A DNA stretch of 64,000 nt, from assembly GCF_013184805.1 (NCBI RefSeq), contig NZ_JAATNG010000001.1:434001-498000 (forward strand). The letters run 5' to 3'. Position numbers and translations under genes: made by a program. Below are positions 1-8,492 of the stretch, in pieces (positions within the stretch are counted from its first letter, which is position 1; every line of letters begins with the position of its first letter). The DNA comes from Pseudoruegeria sp. HB172150 (GTDB lineage: Bacteria; Pseudomonadota; Alphaproteobacteria; Rhodobacterales; Rhodobacteraceae). The notes beneath the pieces were generated by a model, which saw only the letters and a list, made by a program, of their open reading frames with translations, was not told where the DNA came from and ran no database searches.

Positions 1-1
1 T

Positions 2-667
2 CCGGCGGAGCGCTGCGTGGTGCTGCCGGACGCGATGGAGTTCGACGTGGCGGCGGGATTCCAGATTGCTTATGGCACCAGCCATCTGGCGCTGGACCAC
101 CGCGCGCGGCTGAAGCCTGGGGAAACCCTGCTGGTACTGGGCGCGGCGGGGGGCGTCGGGCTGACGGCGGTGGAGATCGGCAAGGCTATGGGCGCCCGCG
201 TGATTGCCTGCGCGCGGGGAGCGGAGCGGCTGGAAGTGGTCAGGGCGGCTGGCGCGGATCACCTGATCGACAGCGAGACAGAGGACCTGCGCGAGGCGGT
301 GATCGCGCTGGGGCGCGCGGACGTCGTTTACGACCCGGTCGGCGGCGATCAGTTCCGCGCAGCGCTGCGCGCGGTGAAGCCAGAGGCGCGGATGCTGGTG
401 ATCGGATTTGCCAGCGGTGACGTGCCGCAAATCCCGGCTAACGTGGTGCTGGTGAAGAACGTGACCGTGATCGGCCTGTACTGGGGCGGTTACACTGGAT
501 TCGCGCCCGAAGTTCTGACCGGGAGCCTGGAGACGCTGATGGGCTGGTATGCCAATGGGAGGTTGCACCCGCATATCGGCCGCAAGCTGCCGTTCGACGC
601 TGCGGGCGAGGGCCTGGAGCTGCTGCGGCGGAGAGAGGTGGCCGGAAAGCTCGTGATCGAAATGTGA
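2..667 (+). CDS. NADPH:quinone oxidoreductase-like zinc-type dehydrogenase, C-terminal part
   Basis: The reading frame is open at the left edge, so only the C-terminal ~221 residues are present and the true start lies outside the window. The visible part is the Rossmann domain of the medium-chain dehydrogenase/reductase superfamily: a nucleotide-binding stretch VLGAAGGVGLTAVEIGKAMG, then a strand-turn with ARGAERL that would contact the adenosine phosphate, and the usual C-terminal ending KLVIEM. Members of this branch reduce quinones or enones with NADPH in the cytosol and mostly lack zinc. The substrate cannot be told. The gene ends 81 bases before the next small reading frame. Confidence 0.85.
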   Translation, partial: PAERCVVLPDAMEFDVAAGFQIAYGTSHLALDHRARLKPGETLLVLGAAGGVGLTAVEIGKAMGARVIACARGAERLEVVRAAGADHLIDSETEDLREAVIALGRADVVYDPVGGDQFRAALRAVKPEARMLVIGFASGDVPQIPANVVLVKNVTVIGLYWGGYTGFAPEVLTGSLETLMGWYANGRLHPHIGRKLPFDAAGEGLELLRRREVAGKLVIEM

Positions 668-748
668 AGCTGTTTCACGTTCCGGTTATACACTGCCGGT
701 GGCGCAGCGCGTTAACCCATCTTTAAGCCTCTTGTGCGACAATATGTC

Positions 749-904
749 ATGTCAGGAGACAGCCGACATATCCCGTTTTTGTCGCGGCCGCTTCGCGATG
801 ACGTTGTCACGGCGTTGGCTGTGGTGGGAATCGGGCTCTACTTTTACCTGGTAATCCGCTTGTACGTGTGGCTGGCCGCCTCAGTCGTTTCGCTTCTGTT
901 CTGA
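749..904 (+). CDS. Small hypothetical membrane protein (51 aa)
   Basis: A 51-codon frame, below usual ORF cut-offs, fills the gap between the dehydrogenase and the convergent lysR gene. It has a basic N-terminal stretch (SRPLRDD) and then one long hydrophobic segment, about residues 19-51 (VVTALAVVGIGLYFYLVIRL onward), that ends at the stop. This is what a single-pass inner-membrane micro-protein looks like. No clear Shine-Dalgarno precedes the ATG; a GGAG lies just after it. I do not recognise a family. It could be a chance frame, although the uninterrupted hydrophobic run argues for selection. Confidence 0.4.
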   Translation: MSGDSRHIPFLSRPLRDDVVTALAVVGIGLYFYLVIRLYVWLAASVVSLLF

Positions 905-937
905 GGCGCGGGCGCGCAGTCTCCACTGAGACTGCAA

Positions 938-1789
938 CTACATCGCCCGGTAGCCCTGGCGGATCATCTCTTTCAAATGGCCCGTCACGTCGCCATTCGC
1001 AGAGGTGCCGCCGTAGAGGTTGATCTTCTGCACACCGAGGTCAGGCAGGTGGTTGCCGGCCGAGATCTGCCGAAGGTGCTGCGGCTCTGTGCCTTCCAGC
1101 ATGACGGTGACGGCGAGATCGGCGGCGACGGTGGCCTCGATCGTGCGGTCGTTGTCGGATTCGACTGCTTGCTGCCAGCCGATCTGTGCCAGGTCGAGAC
1201 GCTCCTGCGCGCCGGTGCGGAAGGAACAGTTGCGGCAATGAGCCAACGGCAGCGGCGTCTGTTTCCAGGCGGAGCCTTCAGGGGCGCCGATCCAGCGCAG
1301 CGGGAGTTCCTTGAGCGTCTCGCCACCTTCGCCGAGCTCCGGCTCCGTCGTCAGGATCAGGTCACATTCGCCGCGCTGAAACATCCGCTTCAGTTCCGAC
1401 GTGTAGAGAGAGTTCAGCAGCACGCGGACGCGGGGGTATTCGGTGTTGAAGCGCTGCAGGACGCGCGGGATCACCGGATAAACGATGTCATGCGGGACGC
1501 CGAGCGTGATCTCGCCTTCGAAGGCGTGGTCCGTGAGGCGCGAGAACATCTCGTCATTCATTTCGACCATGCGGCGGGCGTAGCCGAGCAGCTGCTCACC
1601 GGCCGGGGTCAGGGAGATCTTGCGGTTGGAGCGGTCGAGCAGATCCTGACCCATCAGCTCTTCCAGCCGCTTGAGCTGCATCGAGACCGCAGATTGCGTC
1701 AGGTTCAGAAAGCCGGCTGCCCGGGTAACGCCACCGGTCTGGGCGACGGCGACGAAGGAGCGGAGCACGGAGATATCCAGATTGCGCAT
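938..1789 (-). CDS. LysR-family transcriptional regulator
   Basis: A 283-residue protein of normal LysR length. Residues 5-64 form the winged helix-turn-helix with the family pattern LRSFVAVAQTGGVTRAAGFL, then LTQSAVSMQLKRLE. The rest is a periplasmic-binding-protein-like effector domain. An unusual cysteine pair (HCRNCSF) lies in the middle of the effector domain. The gene is divergent from a DUF1127 gene, with about 120 AT-rich bases between the two starts, so autoregulation and control of the neighbour are likely. The effector is unknown. The start chosen is the ATG that opens the conserved MRNLDISVLRSF N-terminus. Confidence 0.9.
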   Translation of the reverse strand: MRNLDISVLRSFVAVAQTGGVTRAAGFLNLTQSAVSMQLKRLEELMGQDLLDRSNRKISLTPAGEQLLGYARRMVEMNDEMFSRLTDHAFEGEITLGVPHDIVYPVIPRVLQRFNTEYPRVRVLLNSLYTSELKRMFQRGECDLILTTEPELGEGGETLKELPLRWIGAPEGSAWKQTPLPLAHCRNCSFRTGAQERLDLAQIGWQQAVESDNDRTIEATVAADLAVTVMLEGTEPQHLRQISAGNHLPDLGVQKINLYGGTSANGDVTGHLKEMIRQGYRAM

Positions 1790-1848
1790 CCATCACATTC
1801 CTTGATCATTTGCTTCAAGAACATTCGTTTTCAATATCCATCACTGCA

Positions 1849-1875
1849 TTGCATATATCAAGACATGAAATGCAA
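1849..1875. promoter_or_regulatory. Candidate LysR binding dyad between lysR and the DUF1127 gene
   Basis: The intergenic stretch is clearly richer in A+T than its surroundings. It contains the inverted repeat TTGCAT-N15-ATGCAA. Dyads of this general size in a divergent lysR intergenic region are typical regulator sites. The assignment rests on position and symmetry only. Confidence 0.35.
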
Positions 1876-1913
1876 ATACGCCCATCCATCACGAAATGAG
1901 AAGGAGACTGGAG

Positions 1914-2135
1914 ATGAGCACGCAAACCTTTTCCCACGGCGGTACGCGCTATGGCTCATACCGACGCCTGTCGCTGGCAGAGCGAATCCTGGCCGCTTTG
2001 GCGGTGCAGAGGCAGCGCACCCAGCTCGGACAGCTAGATGATCATATGCTGCACGATATCGGCCTGAGCCGGGAAGACGCGGACCGCGAAGCGTCCCGAC
2101 CAGTGTGGGACGCACCGGCACATTGGTCAAAGTAA
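1914..2135 (+). CDS. DUF1127 (YjiS-like) small protein
   Basis: A 73-residue basic protein with the C-terminal DUF1127 pattern, about residues 20-60: LAERILAALAVQRQRTQLGQ followed by LDDHMLHDIGLSREDA. Proteins of this family in alphaproteobacteria have been linked to RNA turnover and phosphate or stress responses, but the molecular role is not settled. An upstream in-frame ATG at 1896 exists. I chose 1914 because a good GGAG Shine-Dalgarno lies just before it and the N-terminus MSTQTF is typical. The gene is divergent from the LysR gene, which probably controls it. Confidence 0.8.
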   Translation: MSTQTFSHGGTRYGSYRRLSLAERILAALAVQRQRTQLGQLDDHMLHDIGLSREDADREASRPVWDAPAHWSK

Positions 2136-2177
2136 CGAAATAGTTGGTGAACATGCGTCGGTTGCCTCCGGAAATGC

Positions 2178-2206
2178 TTGAAATAAGAGCCGTGCTTGCC
2201 GATATT
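2178..2206 (+). promoter_or_regulatory. Promoter of the BI-1 family gene
   Basis: TTGAAA and GATATT are separated by exactly 17 bases, a sigma-70-like arrangement. It lies about 55 bases upstream of a strong GAGGAGG Shine-Dalgarno and the ATG at 2260. A GAGCCG/CGGCTC dyad brackets the -10 region. Confidence 0.45.
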
Positions 2207-2259
2207 TGATGGCGAGTGCGGCTCTCCTGCCGCGTGTCGGTATCTTTGAGGAGGCTTGA

Positions 2260-2997
2260 ATGGCTCAATTCCAAACCGAACGCTCGATTGGTGGTGTTCG
2301 TTCTGCCCAGGTAGACGAAGGTCTGCGGGCACATATGAACAAGGTCTACGGCACAATGTCGGTCGGCCTGCTGGTCACCGCCGGCGTTGCATGGGCCGTG
2401 GGATCGAGCGAAGCACTGCTGTCGATCTTCCGCGACCCGATCACCCTGCAGCCCAACATCCTGGGCTGGGTGGCGATGTTCCTGCCGCTGATCATGGTTT
2501 TCGCCTTCGGCGCGATGATCAACAAGCTGACCGCCGCAGGCGCGCAACTTTTCTTCTACGTCTTCGCTGCGGCGATGGGACTGTCGATCTCGTGGATCTT
2601 CGTGGCCTTCACCGGGATCTCGATTGCTCAAACCTTCCTGATAACGGCCATCGCCTTTGCGGGGCTCTCACTTTGGGGTTACACGACGAAAAAGGACATC
2701 TCCGGCTGGGGATCCTTCCTGATCATGGGCGTGATTGGCCTGATCGTGGCCTCGATCGTGAACATCTTCCTGCAGTCGCCGGCGATCTACTTTGCCGTGT
2801 CGGCCATCGGTGTGCTGATCTTCGCGGCGCTGACCGCCTATGACACGCAGAAGATCAAGAACGTCTATCTGCAGCACGCCCATGCGATGGACAGCGAGTG
2901 GCTGGGCAAGTCGGCGATCATGGGGGCACTGAACCTCTATCTCGACTTCATCAACCTGTTCATGTTCCTGCTGCAGTTCCTTGGCAATCGCGAGTAA
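2260..2997 (+). CDS. Bax inhibitor-1 (BI-1)/YccA family inner membrane protein
   Basis: A 245-residue polytopic protein with about seven hydrophobic segments from residue 30 to 243 and a short soluble N-terminus that carries the family-typical MNKVYGTMSVGLLVTAGVAW. Late in the protein, the stretch LTAYDTQKIK is the signature of the BI-1/YccA/TMBIM family, whose aspartates form a pH-sensitive calcium-leak gate in characterised homologues. In bacteria such proteins (YccA) also modulate FtsH. The gene is a single transcription unit, with its own promoter upstream and a strong terminator 23 bases after the stop. Confidence 0.93.
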   Translation: MAQFQTERSIGGVRSAQVDEGLRAHMNKVYGTMSVGLLVTAGVAWAVGSSEALLSIFRDPITLQPNILGWVAMFLPLIMVFAFGAMINKLTAAGAQLFFYVFAAAMGLSISWIFVAFTGISIAQTFLITAIAFAGLSLWGYTTKKDISGWGSFLIMGVIGLIVASIVNIFLQSPAIYFAVSAIGVLIFAALTAYDTQKIKNVYLQHAHAMDSEWLGKSAIMGALNLYLDFINLFMFLLQFLGNRE

Positions 2998-3019
2998 CGC
3001 GCGAAACATTCCAGACCGA

Positions 3020-3051
3020 AGGGCCGGCCATGGTGCCGGCCCTTTTCTTTT
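3020..3051 (+). terminator. Rho-independent terminator after the BI-1 gene
   Basis: A perfect 9-bp stem, AGGGCCGGC/GCCGGCCCT, with a 6-base loop is followed directly by a T-rich run (TTTTCTTTT). It sits just past the BI-1 stop codon on the same strand. Confidence 0.85.
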
Positions 3052-3057
3052 GCGGGC

Positions 3058-3546
3058 TCAGAGCAGGCGCTGCATCTGCATCGCGGGGAACAGGATGCCG
3101 GGGCGAAGCTCCACCCGGATCGGCCGCAGCGTTTCGAAGCCCATGGCCTTGTAGAACGGCACCGCGGTGCGGGTGGACTTGCAGTCGAGAAGGGTGACGC
3201 CATCCTCAGCGGCCTCCTCCACGACGCGTGTCAGGATCGCACGGCCGACGCCGCGACGCAGGGCACGGTCATCGGTGACGACGTGGCGGATATCTCCGAT
3301 GGTGGAATTGCGCCGCCCGGTCCAGCCGCCAGCGCCGATCAGGGCACCATTGGCGGTCTCGGCGACGTAGAACGTGCCGGAGGCCAGAAGCGCAGGCTGG
3401 GCGCGGGAAATAAGCGGCAGGGCGGTGACAAGGACCGAGGGCGGATAATCCGCCTTCAGCAGCCGCGGGTAGGCGCGCGCGAACAGCGCGTCCAGTGCGG
3501 CGAGGTCCTGCGGCGTCGAGGGCCGGATGGTCAGCGTGTCGCTCAT
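3058..3546 (-). CDS. GNAT-family N-acetyltransferase
   Basis: A 162-residue single-domain acetyltransferase. The acetyl-CoA pyrophosphate-binding motif A is at about residues 89-107 (RHVVTDDRALRRGVGRAIL), preceded by the strand that ends GDI. The tail with VPFYKAMGFE is the usual motif B. It would transfer acetyl from acetyl-CoA to an amine in the cytosol; the substrate is unknown. It is convergent with the BI-1 gene. It lies downstream of rpmG but beyond the rpmG terminator, so it needs its own promoter. Confidence 0.88.
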   Translation of the reverse strand: MSDTLTIRPSTPQDLAALDALFARAYPRLLKADYPPSVLVTALPLISRAQPALLASGTFYVAETANGALIGAGGWTGRRNSTIGDIRHVVTDDRALRRGVGRAILTRVVEEAAEDGVTLLDCKSTRTAVPFYKAMGFETLRPIRVELRPGILFPAMQMQRLL

Positions 3547-3570
3547 GGATCGAATGTAGCGATTTGACGG

Positions 3571-3600
3571 AAAAGAAAAAGCCGCGCTGAACGGCGCGGC
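3571..3600 (-). terminator. Terminator of rpmG
   Basis: Read on the minus strand, a perfect 7-bp stem (GCCGCGC/GCGCGGC) with a 6-base loop is followed by TTTTTCTTTT. It lies 27 bases beyond the rpmG stop codon. Confidence 0.85.
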
Positions 3601-3626
3601 TTCGTCATCGTCGTGTCGGGAAGGGC

Positions 3627-3794
3627 TTACTTGATCTTGCCTTCCTTGTATTCCACGTGCTTGCGCGCAACCGGGTCATATTTCCGGACCGTCATTTTTT
3701 CGGTCATCGTGCGCGCGTTCTTCTTGGTCACGTAGAAATGGCCGGTATCCGCGGTGGAATTCAGCCGGATCTTGATCGTGGTGGGCTTCGCCAT
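3627..3794 (-). CDS. rpmG: 50S ribosomal protein L33
   Basis: A 55-codon frame reads [20 protein letters not shown] and continues with [20 protein letters not shown], ending KEGKIK. This is bacterial ribosomal protein L33 of the zinc-free type: the cysteines of the zinc-ribbon form are absent. Length is normal. It is a single-gene unit between rnpB and a strong terminator. It was too short for automated ORF lists. Confidence 0.96.
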   Translation of the reverse strand: MAKPTTIKIRLNSTADTGHFYVTKKNARTMTEKMTVRKYDPVARKHVEYKEGKIK

Positions 3795-3900
3795 TGTCTT
3801 TGTGCTCCGTCGCGCGGGCGTGCCTAGGCCGCCCGGGAAAACCTTGAAGCCCGCCTTTTACTGTTTGCGAGGGCTGAGTCAACCGGAATCCCGGTGAATT

Positions 3901-4257
3901 TGCGCGGATGGCCTGTAAGCCGGATTCTGTCGAGGATGGCCATTCCTCTGGTATGCCGGTTACCCGGCATCTCTAGCTGCCAACCCGGACTTCCGGGGCA
4001 AGGCGCCCCTGGGGTTGCCCCCGCGAAGTCCCTATTCGGCATTGCTCCCGGTGGGGCTTGCCATGCCGGTCCGGTTGCCCGTCCCGCGGTGGGCTCTTAC
4101 CCCACCGTTTCACCCTTACCCCGAAAACGGGGCGGTCTGTTCTCTGTGGCGCTTTCCCTCGGGTTGCCCCGGCCGGGCGTTACCCGGCACCGTCGCCTTG
4201 TGGAGTCCGGACTTTCCTCGGAGGTTGCCCCCCGCGGCCATCCGGCCATCCGCGCGG
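3901..4257 (-). ncRNA. rnpB: RNase P RNA, bacterial class A
   Basis: The catalytic RNA that trims the 5' leaders of tRNA precursors. On the minus strand the 5' portion carries GAGGAAAGTCCGGACTCC, the universally conserved P4/CR-I segment. The middle has AGGGTGAAACGGTGGGGTAA followed by GAGCCCACCG, and the 3' portion has AGAATCCGGCTTACAGGCC. The P1 helix closes the molecule: GCGCGGATGGCC near 4244-4255 pairs with GGCCATCCGCGC at 3902-3913. The length of about 357 nt fits alphaproteobacterial RNase P. Ends are estimated from P1 and from the promoter, to within a few bases. Confidence 0.95.
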
Positions 4258-4262
4258 AACGG

Positions 4263-4291
4263 CAGTTAAGTGCGCGCGGGGCCGCGGTCAA
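4263..4291 (-). promoter_or_regulatory. Promoter of rnpB
   Basis: On the minus strand TTGACC and TAACTG are separated by 17 bases, and the -10 lies about 7 bases before the predicted 5' end of RNase P RNA. It overlaps the last codons of the upstream amidase gene, so rnpB is transcribed independently of that operon. Confidence 0.65.
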
Positions 4292-4952
4292 CAGGGAAGC
4301 GCGCGGCGAGGTCGGTGATGGCGGCCATGTCCAGCGCATCGAGAGGCCCGGTGGCCCAGGGCCGGAAGCGGCGGCGGAAGGCGTCAAGCCGGGTTTCGTG
4401 GGCGAGGTCGGGGGCGTAGCCGAAGCGGGTTGTGGCAGAGCGGAAGGCAAGTTCGTCGGGTGTTTGGGACGCAGCGTCCGGCGATGGCCATACGGACAGG
4501 CCCAGACGGGCGAGGCGGCGCCAGTCGAAGCGCAGGCCGGGGTCGATCTTGCGCAATGGCGCCATGTCGGAATGCGCGATGACCCGTTCCGGGGGAATCT
4601 GCCAGCGACCGAGGATACCGGGCAACAGGCCCTCGAGCGCGGCCATCTGCGGTTCCGGGAAGGGGCAGTCGCCAGTGTTGTCCAGTTCAATACCGATGGA
4701 TCGGGAATTCACGTCCTCCACCCCGCCCCAGTGGCCGGCGCCGGCATGCCAGGCGCGCTGGTCCTCTTCGACGAGGTGCCATGTGGTGCCGTCACGGCCG
4801 ATCAGGTAATGGGCGGAAACCTCGGCCTCTGGCAGGCAGAGCCGTTTCAGCGCCGCCTCGGCCGTGGCCATGGCGGTGTAGTGCAGCACAATAATATCGG
4901 GAAGGACACCACTGCGGCGAGGCCCGAAATTCGGCGAGGGGTGGTGGATCAC
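4266..4952 (-). CDS. N-acetylmuramoyl-L-alanine amidase (AmpD/AmiD type)
   Basis: A 228-residue Amidase_2 (PGRP-fold) zinc enzyme that cuts the amide between MurNAc and the peptide stem of peptidoglycan. The zinc ligands are visible: the first histidine in IIVLHYTAM, then the later pair in VIAHSDMAPLRKIDPG, where the final Asp and the preceding His match AmpD/AmiD. IGIELDN in the middle is the family core strand. No signal peptide is evident, which favours a cytosolic AmpD-like recycling role over AmiD. Its start overlaps the stop of the upstream lipoprotein gene by ATGA. Confidence 0.9.
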   Translation of the reverse strand: MIHHPSPNFGPRRSGVLPDIIVLHYTAMATAEAALKRLCLPEAEVSAHYLIGRDGTTWHLVEEDQRAWHAGAGHWGGVEDVNSRSIGIELDNTGDCPFPEPQMAALEGLLPGILGRWQIPPERVIAHSDMAPLRKIDPGLRFDWRRLARLGLSVWPSPDAASQTPDELAFRSATTRFGYAPDLAHETRLDAFRRRFRPWATGPLDALDMAAITDLAARFPVDRGPART

Positions 4953-5629
4953 CCGGCGATGCGGCGGAACGGGGTGGGATCCCAGCTGCAGGCAAAACCG
5001 TCGCCGTCAGGATCGAGGCCGAGACGGTCACGCTCCGGCCCGCCCTGCTTCAGGAAATCTTCCTGTGCCAGGTCGCTGGAGGCGTATTTTGCGCAGTTGC
5101 GCTGGTATTTCGAGTCCGCAAACAGGTTGTTGCGGCTGTAGACCTTGGTGCCGACCGGGTTCGAAGTCGCCAGGGCGAAGGCCACGACATTGCCGCTGTC
5201 GCCGCTGCGGGTCGGAACCGCGCTGGGCTCGACCTCGATGAAGGCTTCGCGCTGGGCCTTCAGGCGGGCTGCGTCGCTTTCGATGGATTCACGTTCGGCG
5301 ACCGCCTCGAAATCCTGCTCGTCGGAGATCCCGGCGTGGGTGGTCGCGACGGCAGGTGTCGGGTTGGCGGTCGGCGCCGGGGGCAGCGTGGTGGTGGCCA
5401 CGGCGCTTGGCGGGACCATCGGCGGCTTTGGCCGGGCCGAAGCGGGTGTCTCGTCCGAGATCGCGGCGCGGGGAATGATGTTGGTTTCGGCCGGGGCCGG
5501 GGTGCTGCGGGAGGTGCCGTAGTTTTCGTAATCCCCGAAACCGACGCCGACGTCGGGGTTGGAGTCCGGCAAGTCTTGCGCGCAGCCGGCCAGTACGAGA
5601 GCGGCGAGGGCTAACCCGGTCTTGTGCAT
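4949..5629 (-). CDS. Lipoprotein with C-terminal Excalibur calcium-binding motif
   Basis: A 226-residue predicted outer-membrane or periplasmic lipoprotein. The N-terminus MHKTGLALAALVLAGCAQ has a clear lipobox (LAGC) with cleavage before Cys15 or so. A long low-complexity Pro/Thr/Ala-rich linker (about 35-130) follows. The C-terminal 60 residues contain YQRNCAKY and end in GLDPDGDGFACSW, the Excalibur DxDxDGxxC calcium-binding pattern with paired cysteines. Such domains occur on secreted nucleases and wall-associated proteins; the function here is unknown. Translationally coupled to the amidase gene, it may serve cell-wall binding or remodelling. Confidence 0.82.
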   Translation of the reverse strand: MHKTGLALAALVLAGCAQDLPDSNPDVGVGFGDYENYGTSRSTPAPAETNIIPRAAISDETPASARPKPPMVPPSAVATTTLPPAPTANPTPAVATTHAGISDEQDFEAVAERESIESDAARLKAQREAFIEVEPSAVPTRSGDSGNVVAFALATSNPVGTKVYSRNNLFADSKYQRNCAKYASSDLAQEDFLKQGGPERDRLGLDPDGDGFACSWDPTPFRRIAG

Positions 5630-5665
5630 CTCAGTTGTCCTGCCCGTTTCTTGGTTGCGGGCCTG

Positions 5666-7153
5666 TTACCACCATTTGCCCGGTTTGGAAACAAAACCTG
5701 CCGCATTTTCGAGCGCAAACGCGGTATTGAGCAGGTCTGCCTCTTCCCATGGCCGCCCGATCAGCTGCAGGCCGAGGGGCAGTCCCTTGCCGTCGACACC
5801 GGCGGGCACCGCGATACCGGGCAGGCCGGCGAGGTTCACGGTGACGGTGAAGACGTCGTTTAGGTACATCTGCACCGGGTCGCTGTCGGACATCTCGCCG
5901 AGGCCGAAAGCGGCCGAGGGCGTGGCCGGGGTCAGGATCGCGTCGATACCGTCGGCGAAGGCCAGTTCGAAGTCGCGTTTGATCAGGGTGCGGACCCGGC
6001 GTGCGCGGTTGTAATAGGCATCGTAGAAGCCGGCCGACAGAACGTAGGTACCGACCATGACGCGGCGCTGCACCTCGTGGCCGAAGCCTTCGGCGCGGGT
6101 CTTTTCGTACATCTCGGTGACGCCATCGCCCTGCGCCAGATGCGCGCGCCGGCCGTAGCGGACGCCGTCATAACGGGCGAGGTTCGAGGACGCCTCGGCT
6201 GGTGCGATCACGTAATAGGCGGGAAGCGCGTATTTCGTGTGGGGCAGGGAGATATCGACGATCTGGGCACCGGCATCCTTCAGCATTTCGGCGCCATCGG
6301 CCCAGAGCTTTTCGATCTCGGAGGGCATGCCGTCCATGCGGTACTCCTTGGGAATACCGATCTTCTTGCCCTTGATGTCGCCGGTCAGCGCGGCCTCGAA
6401 ATCCGGAACTGCGAGGTCGGCGGAGGTCGAGTCCTTCGGGTCGTGGCCCGCCATGGCGCCGAGCATGATGGCGCAGTCGCGGACCGACTTGCACATCGGC
6501 CCGGCCTGATCGAGCGAGGAGGCGAAGGCGATGATGCCCCAGCGCGAAACGCGGCCGTAGGTGGGCTTCAGCCCCGTGATGCCGACGAAGGCGGCGGGCT
6601 GGCGGATCGAGCCGCCGGTATCGGTGCCGGTGGCGGCAAGGCAGAGATCGGCGGCGACGGCACTGGCCGAACCGCCCGAGGAACCGCCGGGCGTCAGCGA
6701 GGTATCGTCATTGCCGCGGCGCCACGGGTTCACGGCGTTGCCGTAGGTCGAGGTCTCGTTGGAAGAGCCCATCGCGAACTCGTCCATGTTGAGCTTGCCC
6801 AGCATCACGGCGCCGGCGTCGAAAAGCCGGTTGGTTACGGTGGATTCGTATTCCGGCCTGAAGCCGTCGAGGATCTTCGACGCGGCCTGCGAGGGTACGC
6901 CGCGGGTGCAGAACAGGTCCTTGATGCCGAGCGGGATGCCGCACATCGATGGCGCGTCGCCCTCGGCGATGCGGGTATCGGCATGTTCCGCCTGTTTCAG
7001 CGCAATCTCCGGCGTCTTGTGGACGAAGGCGTTCAGCGCGTCGGCGGCGTCGATCTCGGTAAGGCACGCCTTGGTCAGTTCGACCGACGACACCTCTCCG
7101 CCGCGGAGCTTGTCTCGGGCTTCGGCTATTGTGAGCTTGGAGAGATCCGACAT
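5666..7153 (-). CDS. gatA: Asp-tRNA(Asn)/Glu-tRNA(Gln) amidotransferase subunit A
   Basis: A 495-residue amidase-signature protein of normal GatA length. The Ser-cisSer-Lys triad is in place: Lys in [10 protein letters not shown], the glycine-rich [17 protein letters not shown], and [20 protein letters not shown] carrying the nucleophile Ser. With GatB and GatC it releases ammonia from glutamine and amidates mischarged Glu-tRNA(Gln) and/or Asp-tRNA(Asn). It overlaps the gatC stop by one base (TAATG). gatB is not in this window, as is common where gatB is unlinked. Confidence 0.97.
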   Translation of the reverse strand: MSDLSKLTIAEARDKLRGGEVSSVELTKACLTEIDAADALNAFVHKTPEIALKQAEHADTRIAEGDAPSMCGIPLGIKDLFCTRGVPSQAASKILDGFRPEYESTVTNRLFDAGAVMLGKLNMDEFAMGSSNETSTYGNAVNPWRRGNDDTSLTPGGSSGGSASAVAADLCLAATGTDTGGSIRQPAAFVGITGLKPTYGRVSRWGIIAFASSLDQAGPMCKSVRDCAIMLGAMAGHDPKDSTSADLAVPDFEAALTGDIKGKKIGIPKEYRMDGMPSEIEKLWADGAEMLKDAGAQIVDISLPHTKYALPAYYVIAPAEASSNLARYDGVRYGRRAHLAQGDGVTEMYEKTRAEGFGHEVQRRVMVGTYVLSAGFYDAYYNRARRVRTLIKRDFELAFADGIDAILTPATPSAAFGLGEMSDSDPVQMYLNDVFTVTVNLAGLPGIAVPAGVDGKGLPLGLQLIGRPWEEADLLNTAFALENAAGFVSKPGKWW

Positions 7154-7440
7154 TATTCGACCACCTTCGGTACGGCAAAGAAACCCTCGCGGGCGTCGGG
7201 GGCGTTGGACAGGACCTTGTCCTGCATGTTGCCGTCGGTGACGACATCCTCGCGCCGCTTGAGCCGCATCGGCGTGACCGAGGTCATCGGTTCGACGCCC
7301 TCGATATCCACCTCGTTCAGCTGCTCGATGAAGCCGAGGATGGTGTTGAATTCCTCTGCCAGCGCGGGCAGCGCGTCGTCTTCCACCTTGATGCGGGCGA
7401 GCTTGGCCACATGGGCGGCGGTTGCCTTGTCGATCGACAT
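7153..7440 (-). CDS. gatC: Asp-tRNA(Asn)/Glu-tRNA(Gln) amidotransferase subunit C
   Basis: A 95-residue protein with the GatC pattern: [20 protein letters not shown], then [20 protein letters not shown], and a C-terminal [20 protein letters not shown]. GatC is the small belt subunit that stabilises the GatA-GatB interface. It is the first gene of the gatCA operon and is divergent from the AEC transporter gene across about 146 bases. Confidence 0.96.
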   Translation of the reverse strand: MSIDKATAAHVAKLARIKVEDDALPALAEEFNTILGFIEQLNEVDIEGVEPMTSVTPMRLKRREDVVTDGNMQDKVLSNAPDAREGFFAVPKVVE

Positions 7441-7586
7441 GGGGCTCTCCGGGATGTCTGGTCAGGCACTGCGTTTAGCGCCGGGGCCGGTGGGCTGCAA
7501 GCGGTCGGGGGCTACACCTTGGCGAAATGGCACGATAGTTAACAAGTGCCCCGCTCTGCGGCGGGTGTTTTTCCCGGAGCTTCCCT

Positions 7587-8492
7587 ATGGATCTTGCCCT
7601 GACCATCCTGCCCATTGCACTGGCCATTGCCCTTGGCTGGGCCGCGCGGGCGTCAGGGCTGGTCCGGGAACAGCATTGGCCGGGAGTGGAGGAGCTGAGC
7701 TTCAAGCTGCTGATTCCGGCGATCCTGATCCATTCCATCGCCGGGGCGGACCTGTCGCTGTCACGGATCGGGGCGTTCGCCGTGGCTCTGGTGATGACGG
7801 TCGCAGTTGGCGGCGCGATCGCGCTGTCTTTGCGGCTGGTGCTGGCAATTCCCAACGCGTCGCTGTCGACGCTGTATCAGACGGCGATCCGGTTCAACGG
7901 CTTCATTTCTCTGGCGGCGGCGGCGCTGCTGATGGGAAATACCGGGCTCTCGCTGATCGCCGTGGCGATGGCGGTGCTGATCCCCGTGGTCAACGTGCTG
8001 AACATCATCGTGCTGGCGGTTTTGTGCGGCGGTGGCGCGTCGCCGGTGCGGATTGTGAAAACGGTTGTGACGAACCCGCTTGTGATCGGCGGCTTCATCG
8101 GGATCGCGGTGAACCAGGCGGGCGGGCTGCCGCATTGGGCGGACGAGACGCTGGAGATCGTGGGGCGCGCGGCGCTGGCGGTGGGGCTGCTGGCGGTGGG
8201 GGCGGGCATTCAATTGAAACGACTGATGGACTTCTCGTTCCTCGTTGTGCTCGGGCTGATCCTGCGGCCGTTGGTGGTGCCGGCGCTGTATGTCGGAATC
8301 GCGTGGCTGCTGGATCTGTCATCGGAAGAGACGCTTGCCGGGATCCTGATCTTCGCGGTGCCGGCGGCGTCGAACGGGTACATCGTGGCCAAGGCGATGG
8401 GCGGCGACGCGCCGCTATATGCCGACCTGCTGGCCTGGCAGACGCTGCTTTGCCTAATCGCGATTCCGGCCTATTCGGTGCTGGTGACGTGA
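7587..8492 (+). CDS. AEC (auxin efflux carrier) family transporter
   Basis: A 301-residue membrane protein with about ten hydrophobic segments in two repeats of five. This is the AEC fold: an N-terminal LPIALAIALGWAARASGLV and a C-terminal half that ends in VPAASNGYIVAKAMGGDAPL, a highly conserved crossover in bacterial AEC proteins such as malonate or malate permeases. It probably moves an organic acid, but the substrate is not deducible. The 3' end overlaps the convergent ceramidase-like gene by 22 bases. Confidence 0.9.
   Translation: MDLALTILPIALAIALGWAARASGLVREQHWPGVEELSFKLLIPAILIHSIAGADLSLSRIGAFAVALVMTVAVGGAIALSLRLVLAIPNASLSTLYQTAIRFNGFISLAAAALLMGNTGLSLIAVAMAVLIPVVNVLNIIVLAVLCGGGASPVRIVKTVVTNPLVIGGFIGIAVNQAGGLPHWADETLEIVGRAALAVGLLAVGAGIQLKRLMDFSFLVVLGLILRPLVVPALYVGIAWLLDLSSEETLAGILIFAVPAASNGYIVAKAMGGDAPLYADLLAWQTLLCLIAIPAYSVLVT

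Noticed and set aside
3894-5141. 415-residue plus-strand frame across rnpB and the amidase gene
   Set aside because: It covers the RNase P RNA and the antisense of a zinc amidase, and its sequence has no protein character.
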